Shown in pieces: positions 53,221 to 62,505 of a DNA stretch of 64,000 nucleotides. Position 1 is the stretch's first letter. The number at the start of each line of letters is the position of its first letter. Made by a program: the position numbers and the translations under genes. The notes beneath the pieces are model-generated. The model was not told the origin of the DNA, did no database searches, and was given only the letters and a program-made list of their open reading frames with translations. Source of the stretch: Ramlibacter sp. (lineage in GTDB: Bacteria > Pseudomonadota > Gammaproteobacteria > Burkholderiales > Burkholderiaceae_C); the NCBI GenBank assembly GCA_030695945.1, contig JAUYOG010000006.1, positions 1 through 64,000 of the forward strand, in the 5' to 3' direction.

Positions 53221-53850
53221 ATGAAGACCATAGTCGCTACTTTGGTGGCAGCGTTCGCCCTGGCGGCGCAGGCCTCGGGTCTGGACAGCCTGGAAAATTT
53301 CGTCAAGTCGGCCCGCACCGGCCGCGCCGAGTTCACGCAGGTCGTGACGGGGCCGGCCCGAGACGGGCAGGCGGCGCGCAGCAAGACGTCCAGCGGCATG
53401 TTCGAGTTCGCCCGTCCCAACCGCTTCCGCTTCGATTACCGCAAGCCCTTCGAGCAGACGATCGTCGCCGATGGCCAGACACTGTGGCTGTACGACGCCG
53501 ACCTGAGGCAGGTGACTTCGCGCAAGCAGTCGCAGGCGCTCGGATCGACCCCGGCGGCGCTGATCGCGTCCGCGCCGGACCTGGCCACATTGCGCAAGGA
53601 TTTCACCCTGGAAGCGGCGGGCGAAAAGGACGGCATCCAATGGGTTCAGGCCACGCCCAGGGCCAAGGAAGGGCAGCTGCACAGCATGAAGGCCGGTTTC
53701 CGCGGGAACGAGCTCGCAGCGCTGGAAATTCTCGACAGCTTCGGCCAGCGCTCGGTTCTCACGTTCACGAAGATGGAGCTCAATGCCTCCGTGCCGCCGG
53801 AGCAGTTCCAGTTCAAGCCGCCGCAAGGGGCGGATGTGGTGAAGCAGTGA
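53221..53850 (+). CDS. lolA: Outer-membrane lipoprotein carrier protein LolA
   Basis: Periplasmic chaperone that carries lipoproteins from LolCDE to the outer membrane. 209 residues. Signal peptide KTIVATLVAAFALAAQASG; mature start LENFVKSARTGRAEFTQV. The FEFARPNRFRFDYRKPFEQTIVADG stretch is the LolA hallmark, followed by LWLYDADLRQV. AAGGGAG ribosome-binding site. Functionally linked to lolCD at 5-7 kb and lspA at 35 kb. Confidence 0.95.
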   Translation: MKTIVATLVAAFALAAQASGLDSLENFVKSARTGRAEFTQVVTGPARDGQAARSKTSSGMFEFARPNRFRFDYRKPFEQTIVADGQTLWLYDADLRQVTSRKQSQALGSTPAALIASAPDLATLRKDFTLEAAGEKDGIQWVQATPRAKEGQLHSMKAGFRGNELAALEILDSFGQRSVLTFTKMELNASVPPEQFQFKPPQGADVVKQ

Positions 53851-53865
53851 CGATGCGCGCGGGCT

Positions 53866-54237
53866 CTAGATCTCGCGCGTGATGCGGTTCAGGTCCTTGC
53901 GCTCGATGTACTCGTCCATCCGCGAAAGCAGCCGCCACCATTCGCTGCCGTCTTCGCGGTAGACACGCATCGCGCCGGCGCGCACCAGGATCTTGCGCAA
54001 CTCGTCGTCTTCGAAGCCGCCCAGGTGCTGGCGCAGCGTCTCGAACGATCGGTCGGTGAAGCTCCTGTGGCTGAGGAAGTGGCGCGCCGTTTCCTCCGCC
54101 ATGAACTCCGTGCGGTGCTGCTCGCGCGCGAGCTGCAACTGGTTGGCGAACTGCTGCCGATTGAGCACATAGCTGATGCCGCCGCCGACGAGGGCGCCGA
54201 ACAGCGCTGAAAAGGTGGACCAGAGCGAAGCTTCCAT
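53866..54237 (-). CDS. Small membrane-anchored protein of unknown function
   Basis: 123 residues. One N-terminal helix (LWSTFSALFGALVGGGISYVL, about 5-25) is followed by a charged, largely helical cytosolic part (QLAREQHRTEFMAEETARHFL) and a helical tail (LRKILVRAGAMRVYREDGSEWWRLLSRMDEY). I do not recognise the family. ATG 54235-54237. It lies on the opposite strand between lolA and rarA, with its start close to the rarA promoter region. Confidence 0.6.
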   Translation of the reverse strand: MEASLWSTFSALFGALVGGGISYVLNRQQFANQLQLAREQHRTEFMAEETARHFLSHRSFTDRSFETLRQHLGGFEDDELRKILVRAGAMRVYREDGSEWWRLLSRMDEYIERKDLNRITREI

Positions 54238-54248
54238 CGTGGCCGGAC

Positions 54249-54279
54249 TATAAATGAAGCTTTCTATACTGTGCCGGTG
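54249..54279 (+). promoter_or_regulatory. rarA promoter with possible leaderless start
   Basis: TATACT at 54265-54270 is a good -10 box. Its expected transcription start is 54277, which is the first base of an in-frame GTG of rarA. No ribosome-binding site precedes either GTG (54271 or 54277). A second AT-rich box, TATAAA, is at 54249-54254. The -35 region is poor. Confidence 0.4.
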
Positions 54280-55614
54280 AGCAAACCCGTCGCCTCCGCA
54301 CACCAACCCCTGGCCGAGCGCCTGCGCCCGCGGACCCTGGGCGAGGTGATCGGCCAACAGCATCTCCTGGGCGAAGGCATGCCGCTGCGTATCGCCTTCG
54401 AATCCGGGCAGCCGCACAGCTGCATCCTGTGGGGCCCGCCGGGCACCGGCAAGACCACGATCGCGCGGCTGATGGCCGATGCCTTCGACGCCCAGTTCAT
54501 CACCATCAGCGCGGTGCTCGGCGGCGTGAAGGACATCCGCGAGGCGGTCGAGCAGGCCCAGATCGCGCAAGGCACGGCGCTGGAGAACGCATCCGGCGCG
54601 GGCGGGCGGCGCACGATCGTCTTCGTCGACGAGGTGCACCGCTTCAACAAGAGCCAGCAGGATGCGTTCCTGCCGCACGTGGAGTCGGGCCTCTTCACCT
54701 TCATCGGCGCGACCACGGAGAACCCGTCCTTCGAAGTCAACTCGGCGCTGCTCTCGCGAGCGGCCGTCTACGTACTGCAGCCGCTGTCCGAGGCGGACCT
54801 CGAGCAGATCGTCGCCAAGGCGCAGGCCATCGATGCCGTGCCGCCGGTGCAGAAGGCGGCTCTCGACCGGCTGGTGGCCTACGCCGATGGCGACGCGCGC
54901 CGGCTGCTCAACACGCTCGAAACGCTGTCCGTCGCGGCAGCCAGGGAAAAGCGCGGGGAAATCACCGACGAGTGGCTGCTGAAGGTGCTGGGCGAGCGCA
55001 TGCGGCGCTACGACAAGGGCGGCGAGCAGTTCTACGACACCATCAGCGCGCTGCACAAGTCGGTGCGCGGCTCGGACCCGGATGCCTCGCTCTACTGGTT
55101 CATGCGCATGCTCGACGGCGGGGCGGACCCGCGCTACATGGCGCGGCGCCTGGTCCGCATGGCCACCGAGGACGTGGGGCTCGCCGATCCGCGCGCGCTG
55201 CGGCTTGCGCTGGACGCGGCGGAGACCTACGAGCGCCTCGGCTCCCCCGAAGGCGAGCTCGCACTCGCCGAGTGCGTGGTCTACCTTGCCATGGCGCCCA
55301 AGTCCAACGCCGTCTACAACGCCTACAACGAAGCCAAGGCCTTCATCAAGCAGGACGGCACCCGCCCGGTGCCCTTGCACCTGCGCAACGCGCCCACCAA
55401 GCTGATGAAAGACCTGGACTACGGAAAACACTACCGGTATGCGCACGACGAGGAAGGCGGTTTCGCCGCCGGCGAGACCTACTTGCCCGATGGCATGGCG
55501 CCGCCCCGGTTCTACCGGCCGGTCGACCGGGGGCTGGAGATCAGGATCGGCGAAAAGCTCGCCGCACTGCGCGAGCGCAATGAGGCCGCCGGCAAGGACA
55601 AGGACGCGGTGTAG
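54277..55614 (+). CDS. rarA: Replication-associated recombination protein RarA (MgsA)
   Basis: AAA+ ATPase that acts at stalled replication forks. 445 residues. PLAERLRPRTLGEVIGQQHLLG opens the ATPase, Walker A is WGPPGTGKTTIARL (about 49-62), Walker B IVFVDEVHRFNKSQQDAFLP, sensor 1 IGATTENPSFEVNSALLSR. The C-terminal tetramerisation domain has ISALHKSVRGSDPDASLYW and MAPKSNAVYNAYNEA. Start is GTG 54277 or 54271; a leaderless transcript is possible. Confidence 0.95.
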   Translation: MSKPVASAHQPLAERLRPRTLGEVIGQQHLLGEGMPLRIAFESGQPHSCILWGPPGTGKTTIARLMADAFDAQFITISAVLGGVKDIREAVEQAQIAQGTALENASGAGGRRTIVFVDEVHRFNKSQQDAFLPHVESGLFTFIGATTENPSFEVNSALLSRAAVYVLQPLSEADLEQIVAKAQAIDAVPPVQKAALDRLVAYADGDARRLLNTLETLSVAAAREKRGEITDEWLLKVLGERMRRYDKGGEQFYDTISALHKSVRGSDPDASLYWFMRMLDGGADPRYMARRLVRMATEDVGLADPRALRLALDAAETYERLGSPEGELALAECVVYLAMAPKSNAVYNAYNEAKAFIKQDGTRPVPLHLRNAPTKLMKDLDYGKHYRYAHDEEGGFAAGETYLPDGMAPPRFYRPVDRGLEIRIGEKLAALRERNEAAGKDKDAV

Positions 55615-55696
55615 GCGTGCGATCACGCCCGCTAATTGATTTGCTGTCCCTCTGATGAGGCTCCAAACACGGGTAAACCCCCGCCGCCCCGGCGAA

Positions 55697-55723
55697 TTGA
55701 CAGTCGGGCCGCTTGGCTACAAT
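55697..55723 (+). promoter_or_regulatory. Sigma-70-like promoter upstream of livH
   Basis: Perfect TTGACA (55697-55702) and TACAAT (55718-55723), with a short 15-base spacer. The expected start is near 55730, only about seven bases before a strong terminator, which makes the arrangement unusual. Confidence 0.45.
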
Positions 55724-55736
55724 CGCTCATCCTAGA

Positions 55737-55766
55737 ACCCGTCCTGCGCGCATGGCGGGTTTTTTG
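55737..55766 (+). terminator. Rho-independent terminator in the rarA-livH gap
   Basis: Stem from ACCCGTC (55737-55743) pairing with GGCGGGT (55754-55760), including one G.U pair, with an inner T-A/G-C extension around a CGCG loop, followed by a run of six T's. It ends rarA transcription or attenuates the liv operon, whose first gene starts 112 bases later. Confidence 0.8.
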
Positions 55767-55877
55767 CTAGATGGCGGGCGGCGCACGATGCCGTGCAACC
55801 ACGAAGAACATTGGCGCCGGTCAAGAAGCCGGGGCCGCGTTGGCTTTCAAATGGCCGGCTAGGAAACGGAGAGCTCT

Positions 55878-56807
55878 ATGGAAACTTTGCTGCAGCAGAT
55901 CATCAACGGTCTGATCCTCGGCAGCATGTATGCCTTGATAGCGTTGGGCTATACCATGGTGTACGGCATCATCAACCTGATCAATTTCGCGCATGGCGAC
56001 GTGCTCATGATCGGTGCGCTCACCAGCTGGGCCATCATCGTGAACATGAAGGAGGCGATGCCGGGTGCGCCCGGCTGGGTGATCCTGGGGGTCGCGCTGG
56101 TGATCTCCTGCATCGTCGCCGCGGCCCTGAACTTCGTCATCGAAAAGGTCGCCTACCGGCCTTTGCGAAACAGTCCACGCCTCGCGCCGCTCATCACCGC
56201 CATCGGGATGTCGATCCTGCTGCAGACGCTGGCGATGATCATCTTCAAGCCGAACTACAAGCCGTACCCCACGCTGCTGCCGGCCGTCCCGTTCAACATC
56301 GGCGGCGCGGTGATCACCGTCACGCAGATCATGATCCTGGGCCTCACGGCGGTGTCCCTCGCGACGTTGATGTACCTGGTGAACTACACGAAGCTCGGGC
56401 GCGCGATGCGGGCGACGGCCGAGAACCCCCGGGTGGCCTCGCTGATGGGCGTGAAGCCCGATGTCGTGATTTCCGCCACCTTCGTCATCGGCGCCGTGCT
56501 GGCGACGATCGCCGGCGTCATGTACGCCTCGAACTACGGCACGGTGCAGCACACCATGGGCTTCCTGCCCGGCCTGAAGGCCTTCACCGCCGCGGTGTTC
56601 GGCGGCATCGGCAACCTCGCGGGCGCGGTGGTCGGCGGCATCCTGCTCGGCCTGATCGAGTCGATCGGCTCCGGCTACATCGGCGTCCTCACGGGCGGCG
56701 TGCTGGGAAGCCACTACTCGGACATCTTCGCGTTCATCGTCCTGATCATCATGCTGACCTTGCGGCCCTCCGGCCTGCTGGGCGAGCGGGTGGCGGACCG
56801 GGCATAA
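55878..56807 (+). CDS. livH: Branched-chain amino acid ABC transporter permease LivH
   Basis: 309 residues and about eight helices. The start LLQQIINGLILGSMYALIAL and the block LINFAHGDVLMIGAL are LivH hallmarks; GLKAFTAAVFGGIGNLAGAVVGGILLG is the coupling region that contacts the ATPases. First gene of livHMGF. GGAG seven bases before the ATG. The periplasmic binding protein gene is not in the operon. Confidence 0.95.
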   Translation: METLLQQIINGLILGSMYALIALGYTMVYGIINLINFAHGDVLMIGALTSWAIIVNMKEAMPGAPGWVILGVALVISCIVAAALNFVIEKVAYRPLRNSPRLAPLITAIGMSILLQTLAMIIFKPNYKPYPTLLPAVPFNIGGAVITVTQIMILGLTAVSLATLMYLVNYTKLGRAMRATAENPRVASLMGVKPDVVISATFVIGAVLATIAGVMYASNYGTVQHTMGFLPGLKAFTAAVFGGIGNLAGAVVGGILLGLIESIGSGYIGVLTGGVLGSHYSDIFAFIVLIIMLTLRPSGLLGERVADRA

Positions 56808-56820
56808 GGCGGGCCACACC

Positions 56821-57912
56821 ATGATGAACTTCATCAACCGGCAGAACAAGTACGTCGTCTACGCGGTCGGCGCGATCATCCTGCTGGTCCTGCCGCTGGT
56901 CCTGCAGCAAGGCGGCAACGCCTGGGTGCGCATCCTGGATGCCGCCCTCCTGTACGTGCTGCTGGCGCTCGGGCTGAACATCGTGGTCGGCTATGCCGGC
57001 CTGCTGGACCTGGGCTTCGTCGCCTTCTACGCGATCGGCGCCTACATGTTCGGGCTGCTCGCGTCGCCGCACCTCACCGAGTCGTTCGCGTCGATTGCCG
57101 CGGCTTTTCCGGCGGGGCTCCACATGCCCCTGTGGATCGTGATCCCCGCCGGCGCCGCGCTCGCGGGCATCTTCGGCATCCTGCTGGGCGCGCCAACCCT
57201 CAAGCTGCGCGGCGACTACCTTGCGATCGTGACGCTGGGCTTCGGCGAGATCATCCGCGTGTTCCTGAACAACCTGGACCACCCGGTGAACATCACCAAC
57301 GGGCCCAAGGGCCTGAACCAGATCGACTCCTTCCATTTCTGGGGCCTGAACCTGGGCCGGCCGCTGAACGTGCTCGGCTTCGAGATCGCGTCGGTGTCGC
57401 TCTATTACTACCTGTTCCTGTCGCTGGTGCTGGTCAGCATCGTCATCTGCCACCGCCTGGAGCTGTCACGCATCGGCCGCGCCTGGATGGCGATCCGCGA
57501 GGACGAGATCGCCGCCAAGGCCATGGGCATCAACACGCGCAACATGAAGCTGCTCGCGTTCGGCATGGGCGCCACCTTCGGCGGCGTGTCCGGTTCGATG
57601 TTTGCCGCGTTCCAGGGCTTCGTCTCGCCCGAGTCGTTCAGCCTGATGGAGTCCATCATGATCGTCGCGATGGTGGTGCTGGGCGGCATCGGCCACCTGC
57701 CCGGCGTCATCCTCGGCGCCGTCCTGCTGTCGGCGCTTCCGGAAGTGCTGCGGTATGTCGCGGGCCCGTTGCAGGCCATGACCGACGGGCGGCTCGACGC
57801 CGCCATCCTGCGCCAGTTGCTGATCGCGCTGGCGATGATCATCGTGATGTTGTGGCGGCCGCACGGCCTCTGGCCCGCGCCGGACCACGGCAAGTCACTG
57901 CAGACGAAGTAG
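56821..57912 (+). CDS. livM: Branched-chain amino acid ABC transporter permease LivM
   Basis: 363 residues, second permease of the HAAT family. Conserved blocks: LGLNIVVGYAGLLDLGFVAFYAIGAY (about 44-69), LRGDYLAIVTLGFGEIIRV, and FVSPESFSLMESIMIVAMVVLGG. It ends LWRPHGLWPAP as usual. Adjacent ATG codons at 56821 and 56824 leave a one-codon ambiguity. 13 bases after livH. Confidence 0.95.
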   Translation: MMNFINRQNKYVVYAVGAIILLVLPLVLQQGGNAWVRILDAALLYVLLALGLNIVVGYAGLLDLGFVAFYAIGAYMFGLLASPHLTESFASIAAAFPAGLHMPLWIVIPAGAALAGIFGILLGAPTLKLRGDYLAIVTLGFGEIIRVFLNNLDHPVNITNGPKGLNQIDSFHFWGLNLGRPLNVLGFEIASVSLYYYLFLSLVLVSIVICHRLELSRIGRAWMAIREDEIAAKAMGINTRNMKLLAFGMGATFGGVSGSMFAAFQGFVSPESFSLMESIMIVAMVVLGGIGHLPGVILGAVLLSALPEVLRYVAGPLQAMTDGRLDAAILRQLLIALAMIIVMLWRPHGLWPAPDHGKSLQTK

Positions 57913-57923
57913 GGGACACAGGC

Positions 57924-58735
57924 ATGGCAGAAACAGTTCTCCGCGTCGCCGGCATCTCCAAGCGCTTCGGCGGCTTGCAGGCCCTCTCGGACGTCGGCAT
58001 CACCATCGAGCGCGGGCAGGTCTACGGCCTGATCGGCCCCAACGGCGCCGGCAAGACGACCTTCTTCAACGTCATCACCGGCCTGTACACACCCGACAGC
58101 GGCACCTTCGAGCTCGCGGGCAAGCCCTACCAGCCCACGGCGGTGCACGAAGTGGCCAAGGCCGGCATCGCGCGCACCTTCCAGAACATCCGGCTCTTCG
58201 CGGAGATGACCGCGCTGGAGAACGTCATGGTGGGCCGCCACATCCGCACCGGCTCGGGCCTGCTGGGCGCGATCTTCCGCACCCCCGGCTTCAAGGCCGA
58301 GGAAGCCGCCATCGCCAAGCGCTCGCAGGAGCTCCTGGAGTACGTGGGCATCGCCAAGTACGCGGACTTCAAGGCGCGCACGCTGTCGTACGGCGACCAG
58401 CGGCGCCTGGAGATCGCCCGGGCGCTGGCGACCGATCCCCAGCTGATCGCCCTGGACGAGCCGGCCGCCGGCATGAACGCCACCGAGAAAGTCCTGCTGC
58501 GCCAGCTGATCGACCAGATCCGCAAGGACAACCGCACCATCCTGCTGATCGAACACGACGTCAAGCTCGTGATGGGCCTGTGCGACCGCGTCACGGTGCT
58601 GGACTACGGCAAGCAGATCGCCGAGGGCACGCCCGCCGATGTGCAGCGCAACGAGAAGGTGATCGAGGCCTACCTCGGCCACAACCACGGCGCGGCCCCG
58701 CCCGCACCGGCCACTGCGGCGACCGGAGAAGACGA

Positions 58736-58739
<4 letters not shown>
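57924..58739 (+). CDS. livG: Branched-chain amino acid ABC transporter ATPase LivG
   Basis: 271 residues. Walker A GPNGAGKTTFFNVITG (about 35-50), the LivG-specific ARTFQNIRLFAEMTALENVMVG, signature LSYGDQRRLEIARAL, Walker B LIALDEPAAGMN and the His switch in LIEHDVKLVMG. ATG 57924. The stop overlaps livF by ATGA. The C-terminal Pro/Ala tail is unremarkable. Confidence 0.95.
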
Positions 58740-59452
<713 letters not shown>

Positions 59453-59454
59453 CC

Positions 59455-59537
59455 AGCCCCCCACGCTCCGCACTTCGTGTCGTCGCTGCCCCCCGAGGGG
59501 GCTGGCCCGCCTTGGGGCGGCCCGGCGGCGGTCCGGG
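59455..59537. repeat. Dispersed GC-rich palindromic repeat, copy 3
   Basis: Lies between the convergent livF and outer-membrane-protein genes. Has CCCCCCACGCT, GCACTTCGTGT, GCTGCCCCCCGAGGGGGC and CCTTGGGGCGGCCCGGC in the same order as copies 1 and 2. No separate terminator is visible here, so the element may act as one for livHMGF (inference). Confidence 0.75.
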
Positions 59538-59539
59538 CC

Positions 59540-60142
59540 TCAGTAACGGTACTGCAGCCCCAGGCTCGTCGAGCGCACGGGCTCGCGGCCGCTGCCCGTG
59601 AAGCGAAAGTCGTTGCTGTCCCACGCCAGGGTGGCCGACAGGCGCGGCGTGAAGGCGAAGCTGACGCCCGCCCCGTACGAGAGGCCGAACGCCGGCCCGG
59701 AGCCCGGCGCGGGCCCGGCCCCCCAGTAGTTGGGCGTGTCGCCGCGGCCGGTGGTTCCCAGCTTGCCGAATACACCCAGCGACTGGCCCAGTGGGGCCTT
59801 GCCGACCAGGCTGAGGTTCAAACCCTGCGCGCGGCCTTCGCCAAGCGCGATCCGGCCGCTCTCCGCATACCCCATTTCGACGCCCCAGAACTTGCCGACC
59901 ATGGCGCTCGCCTGGAGCTGCGTGGACTGGTCGGCCGTATCGCAGACGAGCGCCGTCTTGCCGCAGGGAAGGCCGGTTTGGGATCGGCCAAGGTGCAGGC
60001 CGAGCGAACTGCGGGGGGAGGGATACCAACCGGCTTGCCACGCGCTTTTCGAGCTGACGGGCTCCTGAGCGTCCGCCGCGAAAGGCAGAGCCAGCGCCGT
60101 GGCAGCTGAGACGAAGCACAGAAGGTCGCGTGAGGCTGTCAT
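59540..60142 (-). CDS. Predicted outer-membrane beta-barrel protein
   Basis: 200 residues. Signal peptide ends LPFAADAQ. The rest alternates polar and hydrophobic residues in short strands (GLHLGRSQTG, VEMGYAESG, FAFTPRLSATLAWDSNDF) and ends LGLQYRY, with an aromatic last residue as needed for Bam-mediated insertion. Size fits an eight-strand OmpW/OmpX/OmpA-type barrel. Two cysteines (GLPCGKTALVCDT) may form a loop disulfide. No specific family is recognised. The 200-base upstream gap holds an AT-rich patch (CTATGAATTAAATAG) that may be its promoter. Confidence 0.7.
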   Translation of the reverse strand: MTASRDLLCFVSAATALALPFAADAQEPVSSKSAWQAGWYPSPRSSLGLHLGRSQTGLPCGKTALVCDTADQSTQLQASAMVGKFWGVEMGYAESGRIALGEGRAQGLNLSLVGKAPLGQSLGVFGKLGTTGRGDTPNYWGAGPAPGSGPAFGLSYGAGVSFAFTPRLSATLAWDSNDFRFTGSGREPVRSTSLGLQYRY

Positions 60143-60342
60143 GGCCGGCTCCCGCTTGTCGTACTGGAAGAGTCAATGTACCGAGCGGTAACGGGACCGT
60201 TTGTGGGACAAGTCGCACACGAGGCGTAGGACGAACCGCAGGTCGCTATGAATTAAATAGCATCGGGCCCTTGTTGGGACTGGTTTCTTCCGAGAAACTG
60301 CCCGGGCCAAGTCGAGGGAAGGCTTTCCCTGGCCTGCGGGCC

Positions 60343-61314
60343 CTAGTCGACTTTGGCGCCGGAGAGTTTCACCACTTTTTCGTATTTGGCCAGCTCGGCC
60401 TTCATGAAGCTCGCGAACTCGTCCGGGGTGTTGGTGACGGGCTCCGCCATCAGGGCCGCAAATCGGGTCCTGGCCTCCGGGGTCTGCAGCGCCGCGACGA
60501 ACGCGTGGTTCAGGCGCGCGACGACATCCCTGGGCGTGGCGGCCGGCGCGACCAGGCCCCACCAGGTGTCGATGGCAAAACCCTTGACGGTGTCGGCCAC
60601 CGGCGGCACGTCCGGCAGCGCGGGCGAGCGCTGCGAGGTGGTCACCGCCAGGGCCTTCAGCTTGCCGGCCCGGATGTTGGGCGCCGCGGTGGCGAGGTTG
60701 TCGAAATTGAAGTCCACCTGCCCCGACAGCAGGGCCAGCTGCGCGGGATTGCCCCCGTTGTAAGGGATGTGCACGGCGAAGATGCCAGCGCCCTGCTTGA
60801 ACATCTCGCCGGCAAGGTGGCCGGCGCTGCCGTTGCCCCCGCTGCCGTAATTGAGGCGGCCCGGATGGGCCTTCCCGTACGCGATCAGGTCCGCCAGGCT
60901 TCGGATGTTCAGGCGCGCCGCCGTTTCGGCGTTCATCACCAGCACGTTCGGCACGCGCACCATCTGCGTGATCGGGGCGAAGTCCCTGGCAGCGTCGTAC
61001 GGCATCTTCGCGAACAGCCACGGGTTGATGGCATGGGTGGCCACCGCCGAAATGCCGATCGTGAAGCCGTCGGGCGCCGCCTTCGCCACCGCGTCGGCAC
61101 CGATGTTTCCGCCGCCGCCGGGACGGTTCTCGATGATCACCGTGCCCAGGCTGTCCTTCACGCGCTCCGCAAGCAGGCGTGCGGTGACGTCGATCGGGCC
61201 GCCCGGGGCATAGGGCACGATCAGCCGGATCGGCCTGGCCTGGGCCAGTGCATTGGGGGTGGAGAGAACCGCCGCAGCGGCGACCGAGGAGGCAAGGAGG
61301 GTTCTGCGTTTCAT
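60343..61314 (-). CDS. Bug-family tripartite tricarboxylate transporter receptor (TctC-type)
   Basis: 323-residue periplasmic solute-binding protein. Signal peptide KRRTLLASSVAAAAVLSTPNALAQA. The Bug signatures are present: RPIRLIVPYAPGGPIDVTAR, then VIIENRPGGGGNIGADAVAKAAPDG, then LNYGSGGNGSAGHLAGEMF. Ligands of Bug proteins are diverse carboxylates and amides. ATG 61314 (MKRRTLL) is the likely start. No TctAB gene adjoins it, as is usual for the many orphan Bug genes in Burkholderiales; TctAB at 14.7-16.8 kb lacks its own receptor. Confidence 0.92.
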   Translation of the reverse strand: MKRRTLLASSVAAAAVLSTPNALAQARPIRLIVPYAPGGPIDVTARLLAERVKDSLGTVIIENRPGGGGNIGADAVAKAAPDGFTIGISAVATHAINPWLFAKMPYDAARDFAPITQMVRVPNVLVMNAETAARLNIRSLADLIAYGKAHPGRLNYGSGGNGSAGHLAGEMFKQGAGIFAVHIPYNGGNPAQLALLSGQVDFNFDNLATAAPNIRAGKLKALAVTTSQRSPALPDVPPVADTVKGFAIDTWWGLVAPAATPRDVVARLNHAFVAALQTPEARTRFAALMAEPVTNTPDEFASFMKAELAKYEKVVKLSGAKVD

Positions 61315-61413
61315 GAACCCCATTGTGCAACGCCTCACGCGCCGTGCTTGTGTCTTCGGCCGCTGCGCTTAACTTCGGCAAGCCGAAGTTAGCCTGCGAC
61401 GCAAGCGTGGTGC

Positions 61414-62466
61414 TCACGCACCGTGCTTGTCAGCCTCCGTGGTGAACGAGTCGGCGTGGAATTCGTCGGGCGGCAGCTTCGCCAGCGCGCTGTACTCGGC
61501 GCGCGCGGAGTCAATGACGATAGGCGCGCCGCAGGCGTAGACCTGGTGGCCGGAGAGGTCGGGGAAGTCCTCCAGCACCGCCTTGTGCACGAACCCCGTG
61601 CGCCCGGTCCAGTTGTCTTCGGGCAGGGCATTGGAGATCACCGGCACGTACTTCAGGTTCGGCATCTCCGCGAGCTTGGCCCGCACCCAGTCGTCCAGGT
61701 ACAGGTCGGACGGCCGGCGGCCGCCCCAGTACAGCGTCGCGGGCCGGTCGATGCCCTTGAACTGCATGTGCTCGATCACGGCCTTGATCGGTGCGAAGCC
61801 CGTGCCCGACGCCAGCAGGATCATCGGCTTGTCCGAATCCTCGCGCAGGTAGAAGCTGCCGTAGGGGCCTTCGACGCGAAGGATTTCCTTTTCCTTCATC
61901 GCGGTGAACACGTGGTCGGTGAACTTGCCGCCGGGCATGTGCCGGATGTGCAGCTCGACGCCGGGGCCGTTGTGCGGCGCGTTGGCCATCGAGTAGCTGC
62001 GCCGCGCGCCATCGCGCAGGATGAACTCGATGTACTGGCCCGCGTGGTAGCGCATCGTGTCGTTCGCGGGCAGCTGCAGCTTGACGACCATGACATCGGG
62101 GGATTTCTTCTCGAGCGACAGCACGCGCGAGGGCATCTTGCGCACGGGGAACGCGCTCTCGTCGGTCACCTGGCGCGATTCAATCACGATGTCCGTCTGC
62201 GGCACGCCGCAGCAGGTGAGGATGTAGCCCGCCGCCTCCTCGTCCGGGCTCAGCGCCTTGGACTGGTGCGGGCCGTGGACGACCGTGCCCTCCAGCTTCT
62301 TGCACTTGCAGGAGCCGCATGCGCCATCCTTGCACCCATACGGCATGCCGATGCCCTGGCGTATGGCGGCGGCCAGGATCGCTTCCTCGGCGTCGACGCT
62401 GAACGAGCGGCCGCTGGGCTGCACAGTGACCTGGAAAGGGCCGGCGGGGGCCTGCGCGCTCGTCAT
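61414..62466 (-). CDS. CDP-6-deoxy-delta-3,4-glucoseen reductase-like iron-sulfur flavoprotein
   Basis: 350 residues. An N-terminal plant-type [2Fe-2S] ferredoxin (CKDGACGSCKC at about 40-50 and the fourth Cys in ILTCCGVPQTD) is fused to a ferredoxin-NADP reductase module: RRSYSMANAP for FAD, LLASGTGFAPIKAVIEHM for NAD(P), and VYACGAPIVIDSAR near the end. The name comes from the AscD homologue of deoxysugar synthesis, but no dideoxysugar genes are nearby, so it more likely serves as a general electron-transfer reductase for an oxygenase or desaturase. Divergent from the SDR gene. Confidence 0.85.
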   Translation of the reverse strand: MTSAQAPAGPFQVTVQPSGRSFSVDAEEAILAAAIRQGIGMPYGCKDGACGSCKCKKLEGTVVHGPHQSKALSPDEEAAGYILTCCGVPQTDIVIESRQVTDESAFPVRKMPSRVLSLEKKSPDVMVVKLQLPANDTMRYHAGQYIEFILRDGARRSYSMANAPHNGPGVELHIRHMPGGKFTDHVFTAMKEKEILRVEGPYGSFYLREDSDKPMILLASGTGFAPIKAVIEHMQFKGIDRPATLYWGGRRPSDLYLDDWVRAKLAEMPNLKYVPVISNALPEDNWTGRTGFVHKAVLEDFPDLSGHQVYACGAPIVIDSARAEYSALAKLPPDEFHADSFTTEADKHGA

Positions 62467-62505
62467 CTTTGGGTATCCTCGGTCTCTTTTGTCATCCTTC
62501 CAATT

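Noticed and set aside
50581..53826. A 1081-codon open frame on the minus strand opposite ftsK.
   Set aside because: Shadow of a GC-rich gene: Arg/His/Gln/Leu-rich composition, no recognisable domain, and fully antisense to the clear FtsK coding sequence.
55615..55877. A tRNA or small RNA gene in the longest intergenic gap.
   Set aside because: No cloverleaf or T-loop sequence found; the gap is explained by a promoter-like pair, a terminator and the livH leader.
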